In this document: positions 1-6,878 of the stretch, in pieces
Layout of the letters: each line of letters begins with the position of its first letter
Numbering within the stretch: position 1 is the stretch's first letter
Source of the DNA: Aquificaceae bacterium
GTDB lineage: Bacteria; Aquificota; Aquificia; Aquificales; Aquificaceae
Reading direction: 5' to 3'
Assembly (NCBI GenBank): GCA_015492115.1
Contig: WGFS01000095.1
Coordinates: forward strand, 1 to 15,553
Length of the DNA: 15,553 nucleotides
The notes under the pieces: generated by a model
Database searches by the model: none
Told to the model about the DNA's origin: nothing
Seen by the model: only the letters and a program-made list of their open reading frames with translations
Translations under genes and position numbers: made by a program

Positions 1-416
1 TCGCTATAAAAGGCGGTTCTCTTGTCTTCCGAGAGAAACTTCTTGAGTTCTTTCCTTAGTCTCTTTCTCAATCTGCTCTTATTTCCCTTCAGCTCAACAC
101 GGAGCTCTCCCTTTTCAAAATCAAAGACCCTCTTTACCTTAAAGTCTTCCGAGTACTGAACGAGCTTCTTTTTGGTCGGTGCTTCGTAGCTGTCCCAGTG
201 TTTAAGGACTTCTCCCTTAAACCTCCTGAACTCCCGATAGGTTATCCTCCTGTACTCCTCAAACTCCCTGTTTACCTCTTGCAGGTACCTGTTAAAACCC
301 TCCTTTTCCTCCCTGAAGCCTCTTAGCTCCTCCTTCAGGAACTCCTTAAAACCATCCTGAGCAAAGGAAGGCGACAGGATAAACAGAATTAGAGAAAAGA
401 ACAGCACAGCTTTCAT
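1..416 (-). CDS. Secreted protein with MltC-type N-terminal domain (DUF3393-like), partial
   Basis: The gene starts at an ATG (416-414) and runs off the left edge after 138 codons, so the C-terminal part is unseen. Residues 1-19 form a signal peptide with a likely cut after Ser-Phe-Ala, giving a periplasmic or outer-membrane-facing protein. Residues 23-77 are a charged amphipathic helix with an 11-residue period: Phe41, Phe52, Phe63 and Trp74 recur, as do Tyr44, Tyr55, Phe66 and Tyr77. A segment around residues 80-107 (KKLVQYSEDFKVKRV then DFEKGELRVEL) matches the pattern of the N-terminal domain of lytic transglycosylase MltC, where a lysozyme-like SLT domain normally follows. Whether that catalytic domain is present cannot be seen. 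It lies 41 bp downstream of the LPP20-type lipoprotein gene on the same strand and is probably cotranscribed. No Shine-Dalgarno is visible before the ATG. Domain assignment is from pattern memory, so moderate confidence. Confidence 0.6.
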   Translation of the reverse strand, partial: MKAVLFFSLILFILSPSFAQDGFKEFLKEELRGFREEKEGFNRYLQEVNREFEEYRRITYREFRRFKGEVLKHWDSYEAPTKKKLVQYSEDFKVKRVFDFEKGELRVELKGNKSRLRKRLRKELKKFLSEDKRTAFYS

Positions 417-432
417 TTTCAAATCCGGGAAA

Positions 433-456
433 GGAGGGGCGGGAACCCCTCCGCCC
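433..456 (-). terminator. GC-rich hairpin between the lipoprotein and MltC-like genes
   Basis: On the plus strand GGAGGGG (433-439) and CCCCTCC (446-452) form a perfect 7-bp stem with a 6-nt loop, right after the lipoprotein stop codon. A competing stem pairs GGGCGG (437-442) with CCGCCC (451-456). On the transcribed strand the first stem is followed by only three T's, so a full intrinsic terminator is doubtful. It may attenuate readthrough or protect the 3' end of the lipoprotein message. Confidence 0.3.
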
Positions 457-457
457 T

Positions 458-1042
458 TCACTGCCCCTTGAACTCTTTTTCTATCTCTCTGTCAAGTTCC
501 TGATAGGCTTTCTTTGCCTGATACAGTTGCCAGAGAGCCTGCTCGTTCTTCAAGCTCGTCTCAACCTGGGTTTTGATAAAGTCTTTGACCATCTCTGGAT
601 CTACACCCACGAGGACGAAGAGCTCGTTACAGGGAGATCTCCAGAGGGCGACCTGCTTGGAGCCTCTTATGGTCTGGTAGGCGACCTGCTTGGACACCTG
701 AACAGAAACCCTGTCCACCGTTTCCGCATCGCCCACACCTGTAACCTGCATGAAGTTCTTCACCATGTTCTTTACCCGTATCTCTATCATCCTGGCGAGC
801 TCATCCCTGGCGTTGGCAAGAGCCTCTGTCCTCGCAAATTGGAGACCCGCTTTGCCTATCTTGGCTGAGCCCACAGCTGCTATCTTGGAGCCCTTCACCT
901 CAGGACTCAGAACCCAGGATGGGGCTCCTTTCATACAGGGGTCACCCTCAAATCCGGTGACCGCTTCCTTCTTACCACCGCAGGATGTTATAAAGACCAT
1001 GCTCGTAAGACCTGCAAGGGAAAATATCAGCACTCTCTTCAT
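458..1042 (-). CDS. LPP20-family outer-membrane lipoprotein
   Basis: This 194-residue protein begins with a lipoprotein signal peptide. The lipobox Ile-Thr-Ser-Cys places the lipidated cysteine at residue 21. Position +2 is glycine, not aspartate, which by the E. coli rule favours outer-membrane sorting. After a short linker, Pro-Ser-Trp-Val and the region SKIAAVGSAKIG followed by a long helix (ALANARDELARMIEIRVK) match the LPP20 lipoprotein family, first named in Helicobacter pylori. The molecular role of that family is unsettled. The C-terminal third is helical and charged. The ATG is preceded by a strong AAGGAGG at good spacing and by a TATAAT box 22 nt upstream, so this gene probably has its own promoter. 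The MltC-like gene follows after 41 bp, which suggests a joint role at the cell envelope (inference). Confidence 0.75.
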   Translation of the reverse strand: MKRVLIFSLAGLTSMVFITSCGGKKEAVTGFEGDPCMKGAPSWVLSPEVKGSKIAAVGSAKIGKAGLQFARTEALANARDELARMIEIRVKNMVKNFMQVTGVGDAETVDRVSVQVSKQVAYQTIRGSKQVALWRSPCNELFVLVGVDPEMVKDFIKTQVETSLKNEQALWQLYQAKKAYQELDREIEKEFKGQ

Positions 1043-1064
1043 TATTCCACCCTCCTTTGCTTTT

Positions 1065-1070
1065 ATTATA
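1065..1070 (-). promoter_or_regulatory. Candidate -10 box upstream of the LPP20 lipoprotein gene
   Basis: The minus strand reads TATAAT here, a perfect -10 match, followed by AAAAGCAAAGGAGGG and then the ATG. Transcription would start just before the Shine-Dalgarno, giving a leader of about 15 nt. No good -35 is visible at 16-18 nt spacing. The region further upstream holds two dyads (1075-1098 and 1094-1105). Confidence 0.45.
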
Positions 1071-1074
1071 GAGC

Positions 1075-1105
1075 TTCACCTTCTGATCTAATGGTGAAAT
1101 TTCAC
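1075..1105. repeat. Two overlapping dyad symmetries at the dnaE 3' end
   Basis: GTGAAATTTCAC (1094-1105) is a perfect 12-bp palindrome that includes the dnaE stop codon. A second inverted repeat, TTCACC (1075-1080) with GGTGAA (1093-1098), uses part of it. They sit directly upstream of the lipoprotein -10 box, in the place an operator or -35 region would occupy. There is no T-tract, so they do not look like a terminator. A regulatory role is only a guess. Confidence 0.3.
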
Positions 1106-4100
1106 ACCACAACCCTTATCTTCATCTTCTCTGTTAGGAAGTTTATCAGCTCCGGGCTCGGGTTTACCCTGTATTCGGGCGGAGGCTGAAGGACAGCCCT
1201 GAAGTCCTTACCCTTGATCTCAAAGACAACCTGCATCCCCTCGGGGTTTTTGAACTTATCCAGAAGCTCTTTTAACTTTTCCATCTTACCGTTTACAGCG
1301 TCTTCCCTCTTCAGGATTAGGGTTATGTATCCGTTTCCGTTCCTTGAAACCTCTTCAGGTAGCAAAACCTCCTGTGCTATGAACTTAACGCTCTCCGTTT
1401 CCAGGTCTTCGTCGGTGTAGCCGTTCAGGACTACGACCCTGTCCTCTCTGAGCTTTTCCCTGAACTCCTCATAGCTATCGGGGAATACGACGACCTCAAC
1501 TATACCAGTCCTGTCTATTAGATTGAACACAGCCATGTAGTTGCCGTTCTTTGTCTTCTTGACCTGTAGATTTGATATCACTCCCGCGAGGCTCAGGGTG
1601 CTACCTTTTCCAGCATTCTCAAGCTCTTCAATGGGGGTGTGCTTGCCTGCAAGGAGTGTGTCGTACTTGTCCAGGGGGTGCCCGGAGATGTAGAATCCAA
1701 TGACCTCCTTTTCCATTCTGAGAATGTCGTTGATGTCAAGTCTCTTCTTCTTCTGTGCTCCTCCAAACAAGGCGTTCTGGGTAAGGTTGGACATGTTCTT
1801 ACCGGACGATGAAAGCCTTTCTAAAAGCTCATCTCTCCTGCTTCCGGTGAAGTCAAAGGATCCAGCCTTTATCAGACACTCCAGTACCTTTTTATTAACC
1901 TTCCTGCCGTCCACGCTCCTCACAAAGTCCTGAATATTTCTAAATTCTCTTCCTTTCCGTGCTTCAACTATCGCCCTCGCTGCCTCCTCTCCCACGCCCT
2001 TTATCCTACCTATCCCGAACCTTATCTGCCTGTCTCCCTCTATCTTGAATCCAACGTCGCTCCTGTTAACATCTGGCGGGAGTATCTCAAATCCCATGAG
2101 CTTTGCGTCCTTTATCAGGTTTATGAACTTGTTGTCGTTCTTCTCGGTGGTGAGCTTGACCGCAAAGAACTCCGCAGGGTAGTGAGCCTTCATGTAGGCT
2201 GTCCAGTAAGAGATGTAACCGTAGGCTACAGAGTGAGACTTGTTGAAGGAATAGGAAGCAAACTTCTCTATATCCTCCCATAGTCTGGTTATCCTGTCTT
2301 CGGGGAATCCCCTCTCAACAGCTCCCTTTATGAACTTATCCCTCATCTGTTCCATAAGGTCCTTCTTCTTCTTGCCTATCGCCTTCCTGAGGGTGTCCGC
2401 CTCTCCCGGCGTGAAACCGGCGAGGATCTGCGACATCTTCATAACCTGTTCCTGGTATACGATCACCCCATAGGTCTCTTTAAGAACCCCCTCCAGCTCA
2501 GGGAATGGATAATCTACCTCTTCCTTTCCGTGCTTCCTGTTTATGTATCTGTCCACCAGCCCGCTCTTCAGTGGTCCCGGTCTGTAAAGGGCGAGCACAG
2601 CCACTATGTCATCAAAGGAGTCTGGCTTTAGCCTCTTGAGAAGCTCCTTCATCCCCCTGCTCTCAAGCTGGAAGACCCCCGTGGTGTTGCCCTCCTGAAG
2701 GAGCTCAAAGACCCTGGGATCATCCATGGGCAGAGAGAGGAAGTCAACATCTTCACCCTTTCTCTCCTTTACCAGGTCTTTCATACCCTTGAGCTCAGTC
2801 AGGGTTTTCAGACCCAGGAAGTCCATCTTCAGTAAACCCAGCTCTTCAAGCTTGGTCATGTCGTACTGGGTCGCGACAGTTCCATCCCTGTCGTAGAACA
2901 TGGGAATGAGTTCAGATAGAGATTTAGGGGCTATAACTACGCCTGCGGCGTGTAGGGATGTGTGCCTTGTAAGACCCTCCAGCCTGAGAGCTATCTGTAC
3001 CAGCTTGTCTATATCCGGGTTCTCCTTGCATAGCTTTCGGAACTTATTCACGTTGTCCTCTATGTCCCCCCTGTGGGCTCCGTATCTTTCCTTCAAGACC
3101 TCCAGGGGTGTTGAGTACATCTCCTCAAGGGAGAGCCATGTTCCCTGAACATCCCCCTGCGGTATGAGTTTGGCGAGCTGATCCGCGGTTGAGTAAGGTA
3201 GCCCCAGAGCCCTGGCAACGTCCCTGAGGGTCTGCTTAGCCTTCATCACGTTGTAGGTGATTATCTGGGCTACGTTCTCCTTCCCGTACTTCTCTCTTAC
3301 ATACTCAATTACCCTGTCCCTGTTGTCCTGACAGAAGTCCACGTCTATATCGGGCATGGAGACCCTCTCGGGGTTCAGAAATCTCTCAAAGAGGAGCCCG
3401 TGCCTTATAGGGTCAACGTCCGTTATGCCTATAGAGTAAGCGACAAGAGATCCTGCCGCAGAACCCCTCCCCGGTCCAACGGGAACGCTATTCTTTTTAG
3501 CCCAGTTTATGAAGTCCTGAACTATGAGGAAGTATCCCGCAAAGCCCATGCGGTTTATAACATCCAGCTCAAACTCAAGCCTTTCCCAGTACTCTCTCGT
3601 ATCCTTAGCCTGCCCCTTCTCTATCCTCTGCCTTAACCCCCTTATGGCAAGCTCTCTCAGATGCTCTTCAAGGCTTGTATCTCCGGGAACCTGATACTCG
3701 GGAAGGAGATATCCACTGTTTTCAAAGAGCTCAAAGCTGTCTGCGGTCTTTTCCATAACCTCTAAGGTGTTCAGAAGGGCTCTCTCCCAGCCCTCAAACC
3801 TGCCTTCAAACTTCCTCCAGATCTCCTCAGGACCTGCAAAGTGGAGACCGCCGTTGGCACACCTGAAGCCTCCTTTCGTCATGTCGTGGATAGTTCTCTT
3901 CATCTGGATAGCCATGAGAACAGTGTGTGCCTCCCTGTCCTCGGGATTGAGGTAGTGGGAGTCGTTGGTGGCTATCAGCTTGACCCCATACTTCTTCGCT
4001 ATCTCTATAAGGTTTCTGTTGGCTACAGCCTGTTCGTCTATGTCGTTGGACTGAAGCTCCAAGTAGAGATCTTCCCCGAATATGTCCTTGAACTTTCTGA

Positions 4101-4605
4101 CCCACTCCTGAGCCTTTTCGGTCTCGTTTATGGAAGCGTAGTAGGTGGGAACACCCTTCAGACAGGCGGTAAGGGCTATGAGCTCCTCTCCGTATTTCTC
4201 CAACAGCTCGTAGTCTATCCTCGGCTTGTAGTAAAAACCTTCCTTGTAGGCGAGGGTTGAGAGCTTGAAGAGGTTCTTTAAACCTACATCGTTCTTGGCT
4301 ATGAGTATGAGGTGATGGTTGTACTTGTCCGTTATGTTATCCTCGCTACCCTTGGTCTTTCTGTCAAATCTGGAACCGGTGGTGAAGTAAGCCTCCATTC
4401 CTATTATGGGCTTTATTCCTTCCTTCTTCAGGGTCTTATAGAACTGGTACGACCCGAAGAGGTTGCCGTGATCAGAAACTCCAACCGCCCTGTACCCGAA
4501 CTCCTTAGCCTTCTTGACCAGGTCTCCTATCTTTATGGCACCGTCAAGGAGTGAGTACTGGGTGTGCAGGTGTAGGTGGACGAAGTCCTTTACCCCCTCT
4601 CTCAT
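1102..4605 (-). CDS. dnaE: DNA polymerase III alpha subunit
   Basis: This is the catalytic subunit of the replicative polymerase, 1167 residues from the ATG at 4605. Domains in order: PHP domain (about 5-250), with HLHLH at 10-14, Asp45-His46, Glu71, His97/98, Cys148, Asp215 and His217; palm/thumb/fingers with PGRGSAAGSL and the catalytic acids Asp419 and Asp421 in PDIDVDF and Asp595 in LLKMDFLGLK; an HhH region; a clamp-binding pentapeptide QNALF at 943-947; and an OB fold near residues 1000-1080. A TTG at 4695 would add 30 residues, but known DnaE proteins start a few residues before HLHLHTQYS and the extra stretch is not family-like, so I chose the ATG, which has a weak GAGG ahead of it. 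No intein or frameshift is seen. It lies between the CNNM-type gene and a lipoprotein gene, neither functionally linked. Confidence 0.97.
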   Translation of the reverse strand: MREGVKDFVHLHLHTQYSLLDGAIKIGDLVKKAKEFGYRAVGVSDHGNLFGSYQFYKTLKKEGIKPIIGMEAYFTTGSRFDRKTKGSEDNITDKYNHHLILIAKNDVGLKNLFKLSTLAYKEGFYYKPRIDYELLEKYGEELIALTACLKGVPTYYASINETEKAQEWVRKFKDIFGEDLYLELQSNDIDEQAVANRNLIEIAKKYGVKLIATNDSHYLNPEDREAHTVLMAIQMKRTIHDMTKGGFRCANGGLHFAGPEEIWRKFEGRFEGWERALLNTLEVMEKTADSFELFENSGYLLPEYQVPGDTSLEEHLRELAIRGLRQRIEKGQAKDTREYWERLEFELDVINRMGFAGYFLIVQDFINWAKKNSVPVGPGRGSAAGSLVAYSIGITDVDPIRHGLLFERFLNPERVSMPDIDVDFCQDNRDRVIEYVREKYGKENVAQIITYNVMKAKQTLRDVARALGLPYSTADQLAKLIPQGDVQGTWLSLEEMYSTPLEVLKERYGAHRGDIEDNVNKFRKLCKENPDIDKLVQIALRLEGLTRHTSLHAAGVVIAPKSLSELIPMFYDRDGTVATQYDMTKLEELGLLKMDFLGLKTLTELKGMKDLVKERKGEDVDFLSLPMDDPRVFELLQEGNTTGVFQLESRGMKELLKRLKPDSFDDIVAVLALYRPGPLKSGLVDRYINRKHGKEEVDYPFPELEGVLKETYGVIVYQEQVMKMSQILAGFTPGEADTLRKAIGKKKKDLMEQMRDKFIKGAVERGFPEDRITRLWEDIEKFASYSFNKSHSVAYGYISYWTAYMKAHYPAEFFAVKLTTEKNDNKFINLIKDAKLMGFEILPPDVNRSDVGFKIEGDRQIRFGIGRIKGVGEEAARAIVEARKGREFRNIQDFVRSVDGRKVNKKVLECLIKAGSFDFTGSRRDELLERLSSSGKNMSNLTQNALFGGAQKKKRLDINDILRMEKEVIGFYISGHPLDKYDTLLAGKHTPIEELENAGKGSTLSLAGVISNLQVKKTKNGNYMAVFNLIDRTGIVEVVVFPDSYEEFREKLREDRVVVLNGYTDEDLETESVKFIAQEVLLPEEVSRNGNGYITLILKREDAVNGKMEKLKELLDKFKNPEGMQVVFEIKGKDFRAVLQPPPEYRVNPSPELINFLTEKMKIRVVV

Positions 4606-4683
4606 GACCTCAATTGATGATAAGTCCGCCTGCGTCGGGAGAAAGGTTGATTTTGAAAAGTATATCGGTGACTTGCGAGCCCG

Positions 4684-4689
4684 ATTATA
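4684..4689 (-). promoter_or_regulatory. Candidate -10 box upstream of dnaE
   Basis: The 97-bp spacer between the CNNM-type gene and the dnaE ATG is the longest in the window. On the minus strand it contains TATAAT here and a second, weaker box TATACT (4664-4659). Neither has a convincing -35 at 16-18 nt. If either is used, the dnaE message would have a leader of roughly 45-75 nt and could be made independently of the upstream genes. Confidence 0.35.
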
Positions 4690-4702
4690 AGTCAATCAAA
4701 TG

Positions 4703-5971
4703 TTAGGTTTTTTCCTCAGCTTTTTTCAGAACTTTAACTATGACCTCCTTTACCCGGTTCTTCTCCACATCCCCTACGATGAACTTGAAGCCGTCGTACT
4801 CAAACTCGTCACCTTTCTCGGGAACTTTCTCCAGGTTAGCCATGACGAAACCGCTCACCGTGTCGTAGTCATACTCCTCCGGGAGTTCAAAGCCAAGCAC
4901 ATGAGCGACCTCCTCTATGTCAGCAGAGCCCTCTATCCTGAACATATCGTAGGAGAGCTTCTCTATCTCTTCCTCCTCCCCCCACTCCTCGGGAACTTCG
5001 CCTATAAGCCACCTGAGAACGTCGTACATCGTGACAAGCCCCGAAACCGCTCCGTGCTCGTCCACAACCATGGCTATCTGGGTCTTTGCCTTCCTGAGTT
5101 CATGAAGCAGGCTTCCCACGGTCATGACCTCGGGAACGAAGAGGATGTCCCTCTTGAACTCCGCAAGGGTTCTGTTTCTGTTCTTGTTTATAGGTAGCAG
5201 GTCCTTTACGTGTATTATGCCGTCAACATCGTCAAGTTTCTCCCTGTAAACCGGGATCCTGCTGTGTCCATGCCTTTTGATCTCCTCTATCACCTCACCA
5301 ACCTTAAGCTCTTCCTTCAGGGCGAATATGTCAGGTCTGGGAGTCATTATCTCTCTCACGAGAACCTCATCCATCTCAAAGACCTTCTCCACCATCTCCC
5401 TCTCGTCCTCTGAGAACTCTCCCGCCTCAATACCCAGTTCAATAATTCCCAGTAGCTTGTCCTCCGAGAGCTCAAAGACTTCCTCCTTGCTCTCAACCCC
5501 CAGCTTCTTCAAAACCTTCTGTATGGGTAGCAGAAGAAGGAGCCTTGCAGGCATCACAAGTATATGGAAAACGTAGAATACAGGTGCGTACAGAAGAGAT
5601 AGCCTGTCCGCAAGGGGAAGAACCGCATTCTTTGGGAGCGTTTCACCGAATATGAATATCAGAAAGGACATGAGGAAGGCGGACAGGAAGGCACCCTCTT
5701 TCCCAAAATTCTCAGTAAACAGCTTGGTACCGTAGGAGGATATAAATACGTTCACGAGCTCGTTCCCTATTAGAATGGATATGAGAACCTCCTTGGGTCT
5801 TGAGAGGAGCTTCATGAGTATCCGGTAGAGCCTGCTTTTGGAATACTTCATCATCAGGGGCTTGCTCACGCTGAAGAAGACGACCTCTGAGGAGGCAAAG
5901 AATCCAGACGCGAAGAGCAGGAATACGAATACGAGGATATCAGTATAGGTTGCAGTTGACGAGCCTTCCAT
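4703..5971 (-). CDS. CNNM/CorC (HlyC)-type membrane protein with DUF21, CBS pair and C-terminal domain
   Basis: The 422-residue protein has the three-part layout of the CNNM/CorB-like family. Residues 10-185 are the DUF21 membrane domain, with hydrophobic spans near 10-30, 60-85, 95-115 and 125-150 and the family pattern FGETLPKN at 108-115. Residues 205-325 are two CBS motifs (MTPRPDIFAL...HSRIPVYRE and IAMVVDEHGAVSGLVT), which in this family bind adenine nucleotides. Residues 335-420 are the CorC/HlyC transporter-associated domain. Relatives are linked to Mg2+ homeostasis or divalent-cation export; the old name haemolysin is misleading. The ATG lies inside the 3' end of the ABC ATPase gene (32-bp overlap) with AGGAGG 10 nt upstream, so translation is probably coupled. 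The substrate is not shown by the sequence. Confidence 0.88.
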   Translation of the reverse strand: MEGSSTATYTDILVFVFLLFASGFFASSEVVFFSVSKPLMMKYSKSRLYRILMKLLSRPKEVLISILIGNELVNVFISSYGTKLFTENFGKEGAFLSAFLMSFLIFIFGETLPKNAVLPLADRLSLLYAPVFYVFHILVMPARLLLLLPIQKVLKKLGVESKEEVFELSEDKLLGIIELGIEAGEFSEDEREMVEKVFEMDEVLVREIMTPRPDIFALKEELKVGEVIEEIKRHGHSRIPVYREKLDDVDGIIHVKDLLPINKNRNRTLAEFKRDILFVPEVMTVGSLLHELRKAKTQIAMVVDEHGAVSGLVTMYDVLRWLIGEVPEEWGEEEEIEKLSYDMFRIEGSADIEEVAHVLGFELPEEYDYDTVSGFVMANLEKVPEKGDEFEYDGFKFIVGDVEKNRVKEVIVKVLKKAEEKT

Positions 5972-6857
5972 TCAGCTCAGACCTCCTGATCGTTTTGGAG
6001 CACTCCTCCCTGTACTCGGGACATCTGGGCGCAAAGGGGCACCCTTCCTGAGGAACGGCGTACTCAACCTCCCTGAAGTCCTCCTCCTTTCTAAACCTCG
6101 GGTGCCTGACGGGAACGTTCCTGAGCAGGAACTTAGTGTAGGGGTGGAGAGGTTCTTTGAGAACCTCCTCTTTTCTCCCCAGCTCCATGAGCATACCACC
6201 GTATACGACCGCTACCCTGTCGGCTACCTTCTCCACAACCCTTATGTCGTGGGTTATGAACATGAAGGCTATTCCCTGCTCTTTTAAGTCTTCAAACAGC
6301 TTCAGTATCTCCCACTGGACGGAGACGTCAAGGGAGGCTGTGGGTTCGTCCGCAACTATCAGCTCCGGCTTGAGGACTATGGCTCTCGCTATTGCCACCC
6401 TCTGCCTCTGACCTCCCGAAAGGTCGTCGGGCTTCCTCTCAAGGAATTCCCTCGGGAGCTGAACCTTCTCAAGGGCGGACTCTACTGTTCCCTTACGATC
6501 CCTGAACCCGTGCACTATCAGGGGCTCCTCAACTATCTCCCTCACCTTCATCCTGGGGTTCAGGGAGCTTCTTGGATCCTGGAACACAACGGACACCTTC
6601 CTTGTGTACTCCTTACCGAGACTGAAGGCGTCCTTCCCGGAGAAAAGGATAGCTCCGGAGGTTGGCTCCTCAAGTCTGAGCACGAGCTTTCCGAGGGTTG
6701 TTTTCCCTGACCCCGATTCACCAACAACTCCAAGGATCTCAGCCTTCTTGATCGTTAGAGAGACGCCCCTCAGGGCGTAAAAGAGCTCCTTCTTGAAGAA
6801 TCCCTTCCTGAGTTTGTAAGCTTTGGATACCTCCCTTACCTCAAGCAGTGTGTCCAT
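5940..6857 (-). CDS. ABC transporter ATP-binding protein, OppF/DppF (peptide/nickel) type
   Basis: This 305-residue ATPase subunit has all the motifs of an active ABC ATPase: Walker A GESGSGKTT (46-54), Q-loop VFQDPRSSLNPR (91-102), signature LSGGQ (146-150), Walker B LIVADE (166-171) and switch His203. After the ATPase core comes the oligopeptide-transporter C-terminal extension with HPYT (238-241) and four cysteines (273, 279, 286, 302), a spacing that could hold a metal or iron-sulfur cluster (inference). Such proteins pair with an OppD/DppD ATPase, two permeases and a substrate-binding protein. None of these is in this window, so the partners must be encoded elsewhere. The hemN stop is 21 bp upstream, and AGGGA 4 nt before the ATG may be a weak Shine-Dalgarno. 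The transported substrate (peptide, nickel or other) cannot be told. Confidence 0.88.
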   Translation of the reverse strand: MDTLLEVREVSKAYKLRKGFFKKELFYALRGVSLTIKKAEILGVVGESGSGKTTLGKLVLRLEEPTSGAILFSGKDAFSLGKEYTRKVSVVFQDPRSSLNPRMKVREIVEEPLIVHGFRDRKGTVESALEKVQLPREFLERKPDDLSGGQRQRVAIARAIVLKPELIVADEPTASLDVSVQWEILKLFEDLKEQGIAFMFITHDIRVVEKVADRVAVVYGGMLMELGRKEEVLKEPLHPYTKFLLRNVPVRHPRFRKEEDFREVEYAVPQEGCPFAPRCPEYREECSKTIRRSELNGRLVNCNLY

Positions 6858-6878
6858 TTAGTCCCTGAAGACCCTCCG

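Noticed and set aside
1075..1098. Inverted repeat as a dnaE terminator
   Set aside because: The stem is only 6-7 bp with a 12-nt loop and is followed by CTCTATAAT rather than a T-tract.
1102..4605. Intein or split-gene arrangement in dnaE
   Set aside because: The reading frame is colinear with the family from the PHP domain to the C-terminus with no insertion at the catalytic motifs.
4606..4695. N-terminal extension of DnaE from a TTG at 4695
   Set aside because: The extra 30 residues have no family character, homologues start just before HLHLHTQYS, and the stretch contains promoter-like boxes instead.
4700..5197. 165-codon open frame opposite the CNNM-type gene
   Set aside because: It is the antisense shadow of a well supported gene, with no domain motif and no ribosome-binding site.
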